A stretch of 64,000 nucleotides of DNA, from positions 3,782,001-3,846,000 of the forward strand of contig CM022368.1 of assembly GCA_011800155.1 (NCBI GenBank). The letters run 5' to 3'. This document shows positions 24,955-39,171 of this stretch, piece after piece. Position numbers and translations under genes: made by a program. The stretch's first letter is position 1, and each line of letters begins with the position of its first letter. Source of the stretch: Flammulina velutipes. Its lineage: Eukaryota > Basidiomycota > Agaricomycetes > Agaricales > Physalacriaceae. The notes below the pieces were generated by a model, which was not told the DNA's origin, ran no database searches, and saw only the letters and a list, made by a program, of their open reading frames with translations.

Positions 24955-26040
24955 CTATGGTTTCCGGAACTCGCAGAGAACTGTGTAGATGGTGTTGAAA
25001 GCTGTGTAGATCTCTTCGCGGACCTGAAGTGCGCGTTAACGCCGATGACGACGTCCAAAGAGGAAAATATTTACCTTCGCACCAGTCAACACTATCTTAC
25101 CCGATACGAAGATGAGCAGGACGACCTTGGGCTTGATCATGCGGTAGATAAGACCGGGGAACAACTATGAGGAGATGAGCAAGCAGACAGCAACATAGAA
25201 TGACAACGCACCTCAGGCTCGTAACTGCTAAACTGTCCGTGCGAGTACGCCAGCCCCTCCAATCGAATGGGGAACTTGACGTCGCAGGAGCCAACGATGT
25301 TCTGGATCTTGAATTCCGAGAACTTTGCGTCGAAGCCGAGCTTTTGCACGATGCGGGCGTATTTGCGCGACGCTAGCCTTGAGTCGTCCTCGGACTTGGC
25401 GCCGGTAACGACCATCTTGCCTGATGCGAATATGAGCGCGGTCGTCTTGGGCTCGCGTATACGCATGATGACGGCTGCAAAACGCTACGTCGAACAATAT
25501 AAACAGTTCGACATAACGATAAGCGGGTTAAGAACAGATACCAACCTTGGGATTATATTCTGCATTCCGTGCGTGTAGCGCAATGGTCTTGAGGTCGAGT
25601 CGACAGTCGAGGTTGACGGTGGCGACGATGTTCTGCAGGGTGGGCACGATGCCTTCGACGGCGGTGATGTGCTGCTGCTCGAGGGTGAGCGGTATTGGCG
25701 TCGGTGCTGCTGCGGGGGTCGACGGTCCGGCGAGCGCGTTTGTTGGCGACGGTGCCGACTGCGACGACGTGGACTGGGGAGAGGGCTGCTGATACGTCTG
25801 CTGAGGCGCAGAGTACGAGTTGGAAAGCGGCGACGGGCCGGGAAGCGTGGGGCGTTGGAGATAAGGATTGCCCGTCGGGAGCGCTAATCCGTGAGCGGGT
25901 GCCGCCTGCTGCTGAGCCTGTGCTTGTTGCGCCTGTTGTTGCTGCTGCTGAAACTGCTGTTGTTGCTGAGCGACATTTCCCGTGTTTCGACTGCCAAAAA
26001 TGTTGAGTTGACGAGTGGGCAACGCGAATTGGTTGTTCAT
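24955..26040 (-). CDS. TBP: TATA-binding protein (TBP)
   Basis: 308 aa; minus-strand exons 26040-25546, 25484-25212, 25164-25075 and 25023-24955. The C-terminal saddle is unmistakable: [60 protein letters not shown], then the second repeat with [35 protein letters not shown] and [19 protein letters not shown]. It is the DNA-binding core of TFIID and also serves Pol I and Pol III initiation. The N-terminus (about residues 20-125) is Gln-, Ala- and Pro-rich with interrupted polyQ runs, longer than the short N-terminus of yeast TBP. The start is the first ATG (MNNQFALP). Confidence 0.96.
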
Positions 26041-28047
26041 CGTCGGCAAAAAATTGACAGTGGGGCGTGGGAAAAAGTCAGGATGGGGGAAAATCTGAAA
26101 TCACCTCGCGCAACTGACTCTTATATACCCTCGTTTTCAAACTCCGATTCAAGATCCGATATACATCACTGATGCCCCTTACGTAACATCATTCTTGTTC
26201 GTTTCTTCGTCTTCCCTCTTGTCGCCAGCTCACCGTCTATGACCTTGCTCCTCGCTGTTGCGCTTATCGTAAGACGAGCATTTCCATCGGCGTCGTCGCA
26301 GCTTATCTCACCCAGCTCTTGCACCGTCTCAACAATGCTTTCTGCTTTGCCACGTATTCGTTGCCAATTGGCCCCTGACAACCGTCGATGGCACTGACAC
26401 TGCTCTTGTTTCCTCTTCCTTTCCTTCTTCCGCCTTTCCTTTTGGCGTCGCTACTGGTCTTAGCCTGTGGGAGCCAGTGGGCACATTGACTGCGCATTAG
26501 TGGACTGTGGAGAGACCCACACAAGACCGACGATCGATTGTCAGGACGGACCCTAATCGCGTGGCGTCATCATTTGCCTTTGTACTCTTTCCGGCCCCTT
26601 CCTTTGTCTAGACATCTTCATAACTCTGTGTGGGCGCTAATCTCTTTGTTCTCGCATTCAAAGTCTCCCATCTGACCTGCGTTATCTCATTCATCTTCAT
26701 CCTTGTCAGATCCTTGTTCCGACTGAAATGGAATCTTTGATTCATTCTTGATCATCATCTCGGCTCCGATTTCACATCCATTTTGCCTCTGATGACTCCG
26801 ATCCGTGGCGTTGACCGGGGTGTTTGGGTACGCCTCGGGGCAAGGGTTTCTATACTCGCAGAACGACGTCGACAATGCTTCCGTCTTCGACGTCTCCAAT
26901 TTACTTTCCGCTGTTGCCAACGTCTGTCGACCTCATGGGAATCATGCCACACAAACTAAATAGGACGGTGATTCTGCGCTATTCTATGCCCATCTCTGGC
27001 ACAAAGCTTGTGGGGACATCACCATGGGTCCCGGAGAAAACTGTCTTCCGTCTTCAAGCATCGATGTCGATGTTCTATGAACTACCCATGGTAGTTGCAA
27101 CTTGCGAATGGTGGGATGCTCTCTTTCCGAGCTGGTGATCGTTCGTGGTATCTACTTCTAGCTCTACGCTGTATTCCCTCATAACAAATGATTACAATCA
27201 TCGTTTATCGTATGCTGGTGCGATGAGGTTTATAATCGTCGTTAACATCTCAGGTGAGGAGTGAACTGAGCACAATACACTCATCGCTTTACAACTCCCC
27301 CTTGGTGGAACGGCTGTAACGGCTCAACCGGGAGTGTACCGGGTTACGTCAGCGAATCAATCCGCCTGTGCGCTGGTTCAAGACTGTCTCCTCCAGAAAA
27401 CTTGGTGTCCACAGACTCCCGCAGCGTAAGCCGTGGGTCGGTCTTGGAATAATCAGTCCATGACGGGCCAGGGAAGCAATTCTGCAACCCGCTGGACTGG
27501 CCGAGTTAGTCGTAGGAGATTGGGACACGTCGTCAGACGCGCTACGGATCGCGCCTGGTACAAACCTTTTGTTAACTTCTTCCTTCAAATTGTATTTTGT
27601 TTTCTTGACAAATTGTCAAGGAGTCAATGTCACTCGATAGCAACATACTGTAACGACCGTGAAGCTAATACTTGAGATCCCTGCAACGATGCGTTCAATG
27701 CCAGTGGCGCGACGGGGCATATTACGAACGTTGAAGATATCGATAATCGTTGACACCGACTAAGGAAACTGAGTGGGAAATGTAGAGCACCTTCGTATTC
27801 ATTCGTATGCAGTGCGAGAAGAACGTTCAGATTGACATCCCTCGTTTCTGGCCGTGCTGATATTGTCGGCTGTCCCGACTCTATGGTGAAGCGTCCGACG
27901 GGTAGACCGCAAAAGGTTTTCTTCCCAAGCTCTAAACCAATTTCCCAAAACATGATTGATAGCTGATTGTACAAAGTGAATCTATAGAATAGCCTTCAGT
28001 CCTTATCCGCCTACGATATAACCAAAATACATACGATAATAATAAAC
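26041..28047. other. 2.0 kb gene-poor region upstream of TBP
   Basis: No gene recognised. Open frames such as 26687-26920 (minus), 26824-27138 (plus) and 27630-27974 (minus, 114 codons) show no known motif. The minus frame at 27630-27974 has a plausible amino-acid composition but no obvious start context or partner exons. The segment nearest TBP should include its promoter and leader. Confidence 0.35.
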
Positions 28048-29065
28048 CTACATGCCCCCCGCCTCGAAATCCAGCCTCGGGTCCAAACTCGCCAGTTCAT
28101 CCTTGATGACCTTCCGCGCAAGGTGATCCAGCTCCTTGAGCAGCGTGCCGGTGATCTTCCTCAACTTGGCGTCAATCTTCAGTATGGCATCTGCGTCGAG
28201 GGATGCCGGAGCGGCGAATGCTGCGCTGGGCATGGATGAGGATGCGTTGGCGATGGTGAATAGGTCGTCTCCGGGATCTAGGAGGTCGGACACGCCTGGA
28301 TGTGGGGATAGCGGACCGAGGGGGCCATTCATACGGGGGAACGGCGAGGGGCCTAGCATTCGGGCGAGCTTTGCGTAAACTTCGGATAGGACATCGAGCA
28401 GGGCGAGTAGGGTGTGGTGGTAGTCGAGCTGAAAAGGTATATGTGGTGTAATGAGATAGGACGAATCCCCGCCCGCCGCGTCGAGGTAGAACTCTGCTGG
28501 GCGCTTGCCCCGATTCCGAAAGAGCTTCCGCGGGGCCTGGCGCAGCTTTGAGTTTGTGGTGTTCTCTTCTTTTGCTTGGTCCCATTCGATGAGTGTGTTG
28601 AGGAGGCCGCGGAGAAAGTCCGGGGCGTGGTTGATGTCGAGGAGGGCGCTGAGGGACATGCCGAGCACGGTAAAGCGCGACGTGCGTTTTCGCATTTCGA
28701 TGTTGTTGAATTCGCGCTCGAGGTCGCCCTTTGAGAGGAATATGGTGTGGAACCAGTGGCTTTGGCTGGAGAGGAGAGAGGGTTAGCTGGGGGGGATGGG
28801 TGTGGGAGGAGGGAGGGAGGACGCACCCCTCGTGCATATTTCGCATATAAGTGAGAGTTAGGATTCTTTTCTGTACGAGGTCACGCAGATACTCGACAGA
28901 GGTTCCCTGGGGGACAGCGGTATCTGGTGGTTCCATGGGTGTTGAGAGCGTCGGCGTCATGGGGACACCGGAAGTGTTGATATTGGCCGGTTTGAAGGAG
29001 GAGAGCAAGTTTTGCGCAGACGATTTGCGGCGCATCATGGGCCGTTCAGACATGGCAGCGTACAT
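28048..29065 (-). CDS. Conserved fungal protein of unknown function
   Basis: 318 aa from minus-strand exons 29065-28827 and 28765-28048. I do not recognise the family. The N-terminus is Ser/Lys-rich (RPMMRRKSSAQNLLSSF), followed by a helical domain with SVEYLRDLVQKRILTLTYM, SHWFHTIFLSKGDLEREF and FTVLGMSLSALLDINHAP, and a C-terminal helical part ending LDHLARKVIKDELASLDPR. The well-patterned helices, normal codon use and clean intron argue for a real conserved protein. Two in-frame ATGs (29065 and 29053) are possible starts. No signal peptide or membrane segment. Confidence 0.75.
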
Positions 29066-29144
29066 AAACCCAAGCCAACTTGACGGTTGATGGAAGATCT
29101 AGATCGGATGCTAATTGCCACGTGCGATTCATTTACACAGCTAA

Positions 29145-29920
29145 CTACAGCATAATTATCGTCAAAAACATTACTGCTGCTAATGCAGGTCCTAATCCTC
29201 TCGAAAACAAGGCAACACCTGCATCCGTATCATCCGACGTGTCGCCCCCGTCCGTAACTTGTGGCGGCGCGCTTGACGTCAAAGAAGTAGCGCTTGGGGA
29301 AGTCGCCGTGCTTGACGAGGAAGTAGAACTCCCTGACGACTGGCTCGAAGACTCGTCAACCGTCAGCGTATACACTGGCACGATAGTCCCAGTATACTCC
29401 GTCGTCTGCGTGGGACCCCCAGTCGCAGCCCATGCTTCCTGGATACACCGTGCAGCACCTCCCGGACCGTACGTGCACGCCTCCAAAAAATTAATAGCCC
29501 CAATGTCCGCCGTGAGAGCCTGGAACCTCGCATACCCGCCCGATGAGATTATATATGTTTCTATATCGCATGCCTCGTGAAACGAAGCACCGTTCACACG
29601 CGACAGATTTACGCACCTTCGGCGACGAATGAGGTGGGGACTGTAGTGGGTACGGGTGAACCGTCCACGGTGGTGAATTCCACGATTTCGGTGACTGGGA
29701 CTTGTTCGAGGAGGGATATGGCCCCGTTGGTGTTGGTTCCCAGGACGTCATAGGTTGCGGCTTCGGGAAGAGGACTGCCATTTCCCTGCTGCACGTCAAA
29801 CACTGTGAGTGTTACTCCGAGGACTATCGGGAGAGCTTAATGCATGTACGTCGGTATTGGGATGTAGACGTACCGACGGGAACTATTGACAACAACAACA
29901 GTGGGATGAGAACGACCATG
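29145..29920 (-). CDS. Secreted, probably GPI-anchored surface protein
   Basis: 215 aa from minus-strand exons 29920-29875, 29802-29617 and 29560-29145. The first exon encodes a signal peptide (MVVLIPLLLLSIVPV). The middle has TYDVLGTNTNGAISLLEQV and VEFTTVDGSPVPTTVPTSFV, then a Cys-pair domain (LEACTYGPGGAARCIQEAW) and GTIVPVYTLTV. A Ser/Thr-rich stalk follows and the protein ends with a hydrophobic tail (ALAAVMFLTIIML), the layout of a GPI-anchored cell-surface protein. Family unnamed to me, though similar proteins are frequent in agaricomycetes. The second intron could use another acceptor; the chosen one keeps the frame. Confidence 0.75.
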
Positions 29921-30570
29921 GTGTTTGAGTGGGGAGTACCTAAGCGCCTGGTCTTTAATAGCAAGATAGCCTGGCTCGTGATCCCATCTGATAAACCGAT
30001 AGACCATACGAAGAAGACTGAAGAAGTTGTCCGTGGGTGAATGCGAAAAGGCCATCAGAACACACGTTGGACGCGGCACAAATGATTGTGTGGCGTAACC
30101 AAGCAAGGAACGCACGCAATACGGCCGTAACAGCACTAGTCCGGCCAAAACGCAGGCCTACGAAGTGGAAGACGCGAACCATGCCACATAGATCACGTCG
30201 AACAAGGCGGATGTCATTGGTTGAGCACACCTGGTGCCAATGTGGAACTAATACCGGCCGGATTACGGAAGGGACAGAGTATTCACAAGAGGGAGACTGC
30301 TAATCTTCAACGCACCATCACCAGATAGTTGTTGGTACAAGATAACCAGCTATCCAGAGCAACAGACTTGTAGTTCAAGATAGAAAAGAATGTCAAGAAC
30401 ACGTAGAACACGTATTGGTATAAGGAGAGAACGCGACACGGTCACATTCCACAACAGCGTTTTTACATAATCATGCAGAGACTCCCCGCGATCTGCAAAA
30501 GTCCTGCACTATATACACAGTTATCAAACAATTCTTCGGGGAGGAGGAGCGGGAAACAACTCACACACAA
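29921..30570. other. Intergenic region
   Basis: 650 nt between two minus-strand genes: promoter of the GPI-type protein and 3' flank of the GH11 gene. Nothing else recognised. Confidence 0.4.
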
Positions 30571-31319
<749 letters not shown>

Positions 31320-31364
31320 TGCGAGGACGCTTGGTATTGAGGGACTGCACTTGAGCCATGCATG

Positions 31365-31372
31365 CTTTTATA
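31365..31372 (-). promoter_or_regulatory. TATA box of GH11 gene
   Basis: Reads TATAAAAG on the minus strand, 46 nt upstream of the GH11 start codon, a standard core promoter arrangement for an inducible secreted enzyme. Confidence 0.65.
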
Positions 31373-31852
31373 CCTAGTCATCTGGTAGCCAAGGCGCCGG
31401 AGGCTATTTGATCCACAGTTCACCCACATTTATCCCATCATGAGCATGGGGCGGAAAAACATCGCGCGTCTGAGCATTCAAAAAGAGCCAAGGGATGTCA
31501 ATTTGAGAGAGCCGTGACCTGGTTGCGCTGAGCACATGGGGGACGTCATGACTTTGAAGACTCTGTCAGCGTTGTGCTTCCAGTTGAATTGCACCATCTG
31601 ATTGACTCTGACGCGAACGTTCTAGCGTAGGATTGAGCGATCGACTGCCAACGAAAAATGACGCCACACATTTACGACTTCTCGAAATTCGATGTCAAGT
31701 TCTTGTCCGGCCTGATTTCGGGTTTGACTGTTTTGTCGCGTACGTAGAGCTAGAAGCTCCCAGGAGAAACAGACGAGAATAGCAAAGTTGTGCTAATATG
31801 GCAGGTATTGATTGAACAACAGAAAATATCGAGATAAAATTTAGATTATCAT
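31373..31852. other. GH11 upstream region / NTF2 3' flank
   Basis: 480 nt between the GH11 TATA box and the NTF2 stop codon. Expected to contain the GH11 upstream control region; I did not identify a confident activator site. Confidence 0.35.
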
Positions 31853-32438
31853 CTAACCGAGGTTGAGGCGGAAGATGTCGTTGTACCTTTTAAACGGATG
31901 AGGAAGGTGAGAATCGGAGAATGAAACAAGGACATACACCCAGTACGAGCCATTTTCGGGAATGAGCTGGAAGGTCTGGGAGAACGGGATCTGGTTTGCC
32001 TCCCCGTCGACCTGTGGCAAATCAGTAAGAGATCAACGTGGCGGATGGGCAGATCAAAGCGTACTTGGAGGAAACCAGTAACAAGGACTATGATGCTGGC
32101 AATTGTAGGCGACGAAGGCTGGGCATCGCATTTAGAGACAACGTGCTTGACTTCTTTGAACGGTAGGCCCTGTTCTGTGTTAGCCGATAGATCAATATAG
32201 CCGAGCTGTAATCCATACAGTAAGTTTGTCAGAGATGGATTGGACACCGAGGAGCTGGCTGTCCTCCCATGTCAGCATTGACTGGGGGCGCTGTATAGCG
32301 GTGGCCAATATCAGTGTCTTATCGATAAGGAGCAGACAGTAAACGCACGTAAAGGTTGGCCAGTCCGCTTCGGTTGGTATCAAAGGTCGTGTAGTAGAAA
32401 CTAACGAACTCGTTTGCAACAGCGCTAATGTCGGCCAT
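31853..32438 (-). CDS. NTF2: Nuclear transport factor 2 (NTF2)
   Basis: 124 aa from minus-strand exons 32438-32349, 32290-32219, 32169-32065, 32011-31938 and 31886-31853. Signatures: FVSFYYTTFDTNRSGLANLY, SMLTWEDSQLLG, LPFKEVKHVVSKCDAQPS, VTGFLQVDGE, FSQTFQLIPENGSYWV and the ending YNDIFRLNLG. Length is that of canonical NTF2 (about 125 aa). Family role: imports RanGDP into the nucleus by binding FxFG nucleoporins. The donor in the fourth intron was set so that WV/YNDIF joins in frame. Confidence 0.95.
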
Positions 32439-33128
32439 GATGGTGGTGAAAAGCTGAAAAGTGGCACGTGATGGTTTGCGGATGAGATCCCGGATGAAAG
32501 CCTTTCAAACTTTTACTGTAACGTCCAACGTCCAACTCGCGCATTCTGAATGTGCTCGTTCATTATACACCAACGAGGGCGTCTAAACAGCTTCGGATAA
32601 TTATCTGCACAGGTGACGTCCATTCCAAGGTGGGGACAGCTGACAACTAAACTTCTACGCAATCAGTGACTTTGTTTCGCTGGCGTTCCGAGGGAACTGG
32701 CAGTGGACTACCATTAACCACATCAGTTGTGTTTATTTATGGACGCCACAATTTCAACGCGCCCCTCTATTTTCCCCGACGGCCCGGAGGTTAATTGCGT
32801 CGCGCTCACCTAGGCAGAACACTTGCTATCGGGCCCGGCATCTGATCAACGAACTGAATGGCCCAAATATTGCAGAAGCGCCCTCGGAGTCGTCTGGACT
32901 AAGTTCTTTTCAATATTTCCAGACTGTGCCTCGGAACGCTTAAATTCACGACTGACGGCCAGCGACATTACGCCTTCCTGCCTGGTCAGTTGGTTCCAGA
33001 ATTTCAGCCGAGGGTTACCCGAACGCGCTCTCGTGTTCGAATTTGATGAGACGGAAAATCTCTGCTGGTTCACGCGTAGAAAAGAGCGAGACGGGCACTT
33101 GTGGTCTCTGGTGCTCTTCCACATCGCA
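32439..33128. other. Divergent intergenic region NTF2 / GH10
   Basis: 690 nt carrying the promoters of NTF2 (minus) and the GH10 gene (plus). Open frames here (for example 32846-33124 minus) show no known motif. Confidence 0.4.
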
Positions 33129-35121
<1,993 letters not shown>

Positions 35122-35280
35122 GTTCGAAGCAGCGGGGAAGCGACTTGTATGTTCTACCCTCAGATTTTACATTGGGAATCGAAGTGTATCTAAACGAGTT
35201 GGAATTGCCATTTCTGTTGTCAGTCCCAACCTTCCCTAGTGGCCATATTCGTCATGTCATCTCTTTGAGTTTCTCCTTAA

Positions 35281-35526
35281 TCAGGTTCTAGTAAGCTGTG
35301 TCAGACGAAAAACGGAACATATAAAAAAGCGACTGTTTTTCAAGTACCATAGACGCAGGACTCCTTTCCTGTTGAGCTCGGGGAATGCATTCATGATCCT
35401 CAAGTTCTTTCGTGAATAATTCGCCGATTGGACAAAGTCCACCTCGTGCACATTCAGCCTAGCAATGGCGATGTCAAGATCCTCATAAGCATGCGCTGGG
35501 CGACGGCGGTCGAACATCCAACAGGG
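35281..35526 (-). pseudogene. 3' part of a transposon-split F-box gene
   Basis: Minus-strand open frame (WMFDRRRPAHAYEDLDIA, HEVDFVQSANYSRKNLRIM, FPELNRKGVLRLWYL) immediately beyond the left end of the 3.7 kb element. Its style and position match the C-terminal end of the F-box protein whose 5' part lies beyond the right end of the element. The join is inferred, not proven, and the exact pre-insertion reading frame cannot be fixed from the sequence. Confidence 0.55.
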
Positions 35527-35574
35527 TGACCTAGTCTCAATTCACTTCAATGGTTGAGATGCGGGTTCACTTCA
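35527..35574 (+). repeat. Left terminal inverted repeat
   Basis: 48 bp beginning TGACCTAGTCTCA and ending GGGTTCACTTCA. Its reverse complement recurs at 39172-39219 with one mismatch. Confidence 0.9.
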
Positions 35575-35718
35575 ATTTTGAAGTGAACATAGTAACTGGC
35601 CAGTACTGAATCATTGACTGGGGTGACTGTTAGCCATACTGCTGGATACCTTGGTTGTTGAGTTTGTAGTGGTATTATATGATGTTATATTAAATGTATA
35701 TACATACAATAGTGATAC

Positions 35719-36350
35719 CAATTCACCTGGAATTGAATTGATAGTGATGTTCAATTCATCCTTAGTGAATTGAGAGCGACGTCCAATTCACTTGTACTTG
35801 AATTGAGGGCGCGCTTCAATTCACTTGAATTTGAATTGGTGCGCGTACTCAATTCACTTGAACTTGAATTGATGGGCGCGTTCAATTCACTTGAATTTGA
35901 ATTGATGGGCGCGTTCAATTCATCCTATGTGAATTGAAGCGCGTACTCAATTCACTTGAACTTGAATTGGTGGGCGCGTTCAATTCACTTGAATTTGAAT
36001 TGATGGGTGCGTACTCAATTCATCCTATGTGAATTGGTAGGTGTACTCAATTCACTTGAACTTGAATTGAAGCGCGCCCTCAATTCACTTGAACTTGAAT
36101 TGGTGGGCGCGTTCAATTCACTTGAATTTGAATTGATGGGCGCATTCAATTCATCCTATGTGAATTGGTGCGCGTACTCAATTCACTTGAACTTGAATTG
36201 AAGCGCACCCTCAATTCACTTGAACTTGAATTGAAGTGCGCCCTCAATTCACTTGAACTTGAATTGAGGGCGCGCATCAACTCACTTGAACTTGAATTGA
36301 CAGCGCACATCAATTCATCTTTAGTGAATTGAGAGTGACATTCAATTCAC
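35719..36350. repeat. Subterminal array of 22-bp palindromes, 33-bp period (left)
   Basis: About 20 units. Each has an inverted-repeat core with arms CAATTCA and TGAATTG (commonly CAATTCACTTGAACTTGAAT followed by TG, or a 21-bp variant around ATCCTATG) and an 11-bp GC-rich spacer such as ATGGGCGCGTT. The period is about 33 bp, three helical turns. A chance open frame through it (36007-36201) is not a gene. Confidence 0.95.
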
Positions 36351-38678
36351 TTGAACATAGTTAGCAGCTCAGAATTCAATTCATATTGAATAGCTATGTA
36401 CACAAGGCAAGGCAGAACCAACAGTACTTCCCAACTAGTAACAGCCAGCCATGGCCACGTCCGACGGTGACCAAAAGTAACATCGAAATCGGAGAACATG
36501 TAACCCACGGTCGCCACATGGCCTTCTTGATAGCTTTCAATTCAACAACCGGAGCTGGAGTAGGTTCTGCACTAGGGAATGGCCCGGGAAGAATAGTTGA
36601 CATCAGAGGTAATAGAGAAGGAGAGGGAGCGGGTGTTGTAAACACAATACATATGCGGGGGCCCGTCATCTGGAGCAAATAATGTTAGCAAAGAAACAGC
36701 AGTGATGGAGCAACATTACACACCTAGAGTCCTGCTTCAGGCCTCAGGCGGATTAGCCTTGGGCGGGCGCCTGGAACCTAGTAGGTATTACCTGGTCAGA
36801 GCGTCGATTATGGTCGACAGGGCAATGATATGTCCCCCCCTCGTACCCACCTGGCTTCTGTCCGCGTGAGCAGTCATACTGGCATCAGGCCCTCATCAAC
36901 GTGCATGCAGGCCATCCAAGGGCGGTAGGCCGTTGTGCTATATTGATGAAGTTGGGAACGACGGGGGCACTGGTAGGTCAAGCTAGGTCAGAATCTAGAA
37001 AAATATCAGAGAGGCGAGAAAAGGGAAGGTAAAAGAAAGACTCGCACCATTTATATCCTTGCCCCAACGGCTACAAGCCATCCAATATTCCTGCCATGTC
37101 GCGGTGCTGCACTAGCATCCGAAGAGGGTTTTCCTTATCACAGCAGTAGGCCGGTGTTCGACTCCACAACAGCGTCCAACGTTGGGATATTGTGCTGCTT
37201 GGGAGTTGAAACGTTGGTAGTGGGCGTAGATGGACAAGAACGATTCACGCCAAGTCAAATACCGGCAGGCCGCGGCCGGACTACGTGGCCACGTTGCCAC
37301 GTGAATGTCGTCATCATGGTGTGGCGCGTGCGGACCTATATGAGCTGGGGTGGAGCCGACGAGCAGTGAGATAACAAACCAACAAGGAAAAGCAGGCTAA
37401 GTATATGCACTTCAAATATGGATGAACTTTGAGAGAAATCGGTCTGGTAGTCTAATGAACTTGTAGTCTCCCGCTACGCTATCGTATCAATGAACTTGAT
37501 ACCTAAGGCCCAATTAGTTAATGAACAACAATGGGATATAGCGACGTACCAGCAGTGTATGAGTGACAATGACTTCGGTCTTGCACATCTCTCGTGTCAG
37601 GGCATATACAATCTACTCTCGGTATGAGTCGTGATCAAGTCAAAATTTGAGACCTGGGGGAGTGCTACTGCAATGCTGTCGGTATGGTTGCATGGAGCAT
37701 GTGCGTTCCACCGCGGCGCGAGCTATACAAGTCGATTAAGCTTGATATGGTGAGTGTTGAAATGGCGACTTACTAGCGACTAGCGGGACCGTACGAAGGT
37801 TCTCGTCCCGAGGCTTGTTTAAGATATTCATATTTGGTTGACTTGAAATCCAATGTGAGTCACTAAAACGAATGTGATTGTAATGAGAACGTCAGCTCAG
37901 GCAAGAACACGATAGACAATACATACTATTTCGTCTGAGCGCATACTGGCCACGTCGGTATACCGACGAACCGTTCGCCAGAACGGTGTTGGCCATGTTG
38001 CGATCGACGCAAACGTTGACCAGATGCTATAAGGTATCTTAATTAGCACATACAAGTGATCCCTCATGATCCCGGGCCACCGGAACATCAAAACGACGAA
38101 GTGTGGCGCACGCGCGCTGCGAAATCATTATTGTGAACACAAGGAAGGCCCGAGATATCATCCGGAACACTTTAAACATCTAGAAGAGCCATATAAAGCG
38201 CCTAGGAGCACACAGAACCTTAGGAAGGAACAGCAACATAGTAACAAGAATGACTTACCTGGAAAACAGAGCACTTCGTATAGCCTCGATACAGGGCATC
38301 GAAGCCTAGCGACTCCGGCGCCTCATTAGTAAGTATACCACTGCAAAATCGTGAGTACAGATCAAAATAAACAAGGAAAACCAAGCACATACCTTGTAGA
38401 CTGGATGGAAAATGGACAAGTCGTGCCGCCGGCAGCAAGCTCTATCACGTGAATGTTTGATCCAGTCGGTCCGATGCCACGTCAGTTGCTTTCCTTTCAA
38501 CCACTATCTCTTGCTGCCAGCTCGCTACTGTCTCCTTCGTTGACGACACTCAGGCTTCCGGTTGTCGCTCTGCAACCCTTCTAATGTGAAATTGTTTTGG
38601 GTCCTCCAGTGTTGCAGGCTGTATTACAGGTATATTTGCATTTCTCTCCTCGTTGACCTGTTCAGTGTTGACCACTTC
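36351..38678. other. Interior of the transposon
   Basis: 2.3 kb without a recognised gene. Minus-strand frames around 38290-38450 (for example TNEAPESLGFDALYRGY) are flanked by good GT/AG sites and might be exons of a decayed cargo or transposase gene. No catalytic motif of a known transposase was seen. Confidence 0.35.
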
Positions 38679-38909
38679 TCAGATACATTCAGCGACGTGG
38701 TGCATCCTCCGGTATTGTGCCCGTGCGTCAATGTATCCCCTCCAGGACCTCCACCGCCTGTCCTCTACTGAACCCGACCATAGCTTTGCCAACCAAGCAA
38801 CCCTTTCGTTACCAAATCCCAGCCTCTCGCGTGCCTCGCCATACAGATTCCCTGTTCTCGCCGGGTCCACCCAGAGCCCTCCCAACCCGTAGTGGTATTT
38901 CATTATCAT
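38679..38909 (-). other. Possible exon of an element-borne gene
   Basis: 76-codon minus-strand frame starting at an ATG and containing LGGLWVDPARTGNLYGEARE and WSGSVEDRRWRSWRGYI. Composition is protein-like, but no family is recognised and no convincing next exon was joined. It could be a remnant of transposase or cargo. Confidence 0.3.
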
Positions 38910-38953
38910 AGTCTAGAAAGCATATCAGTATTAGATGAATTTCATGTTACTAC

Positions 38954-39052
38954 CAATTCAACCTTGAGTGAATTGAGGTGTGCTATCAATTCAACTCGAA
39001 GTGAATTAACCGTCACCGCCAATTCAAATCTGAGTGAACTTAAGGCGCGCAA
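38954..39052. repeat. Subterminal palindrome array (right)
   Basis: Three units beginning at 38954, 38987 and 39020, exactly 33 bp apart, with CAATTCA starts and TGAATT-type ends (for example CAATTCAACCTTGAGTGAAT). Same core-plus-11-bp-spacer design as the left array but diverged. Confidence 0.8.
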
Positions 39053-39171
39053 GATGAATGACATCACACTTGTATATTCCGCTCAAGAATTGATATCACC
39101 CAGCCAGTGACTACTATGAAAAGCTTTCAAATTTAAGCACGAACACTTGAATTAGTACTTGAATTCATATC

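Noticed and set aside
27303..27385. tRNA-like box A (TGGTGGAACGG) and box B-like (GGTTCAAGACT) pair
   Set aside because: Spacing of 72 nt is too long, the T-arm stems GCTGG/CTGTC do not pair and no acceptor stem forms.
36007..36201. 64-codon ORF with repeating LNSLELEL pattern
   Set aside because: It is a translation of the 33-bp palindrome array; 33 is divisible by 3, so one frame stays open by chance.
37155..37165. Box B-like TGTTCGACTCC
   Set aside because: First base deviates and there is no matching box A at tRNA distance.
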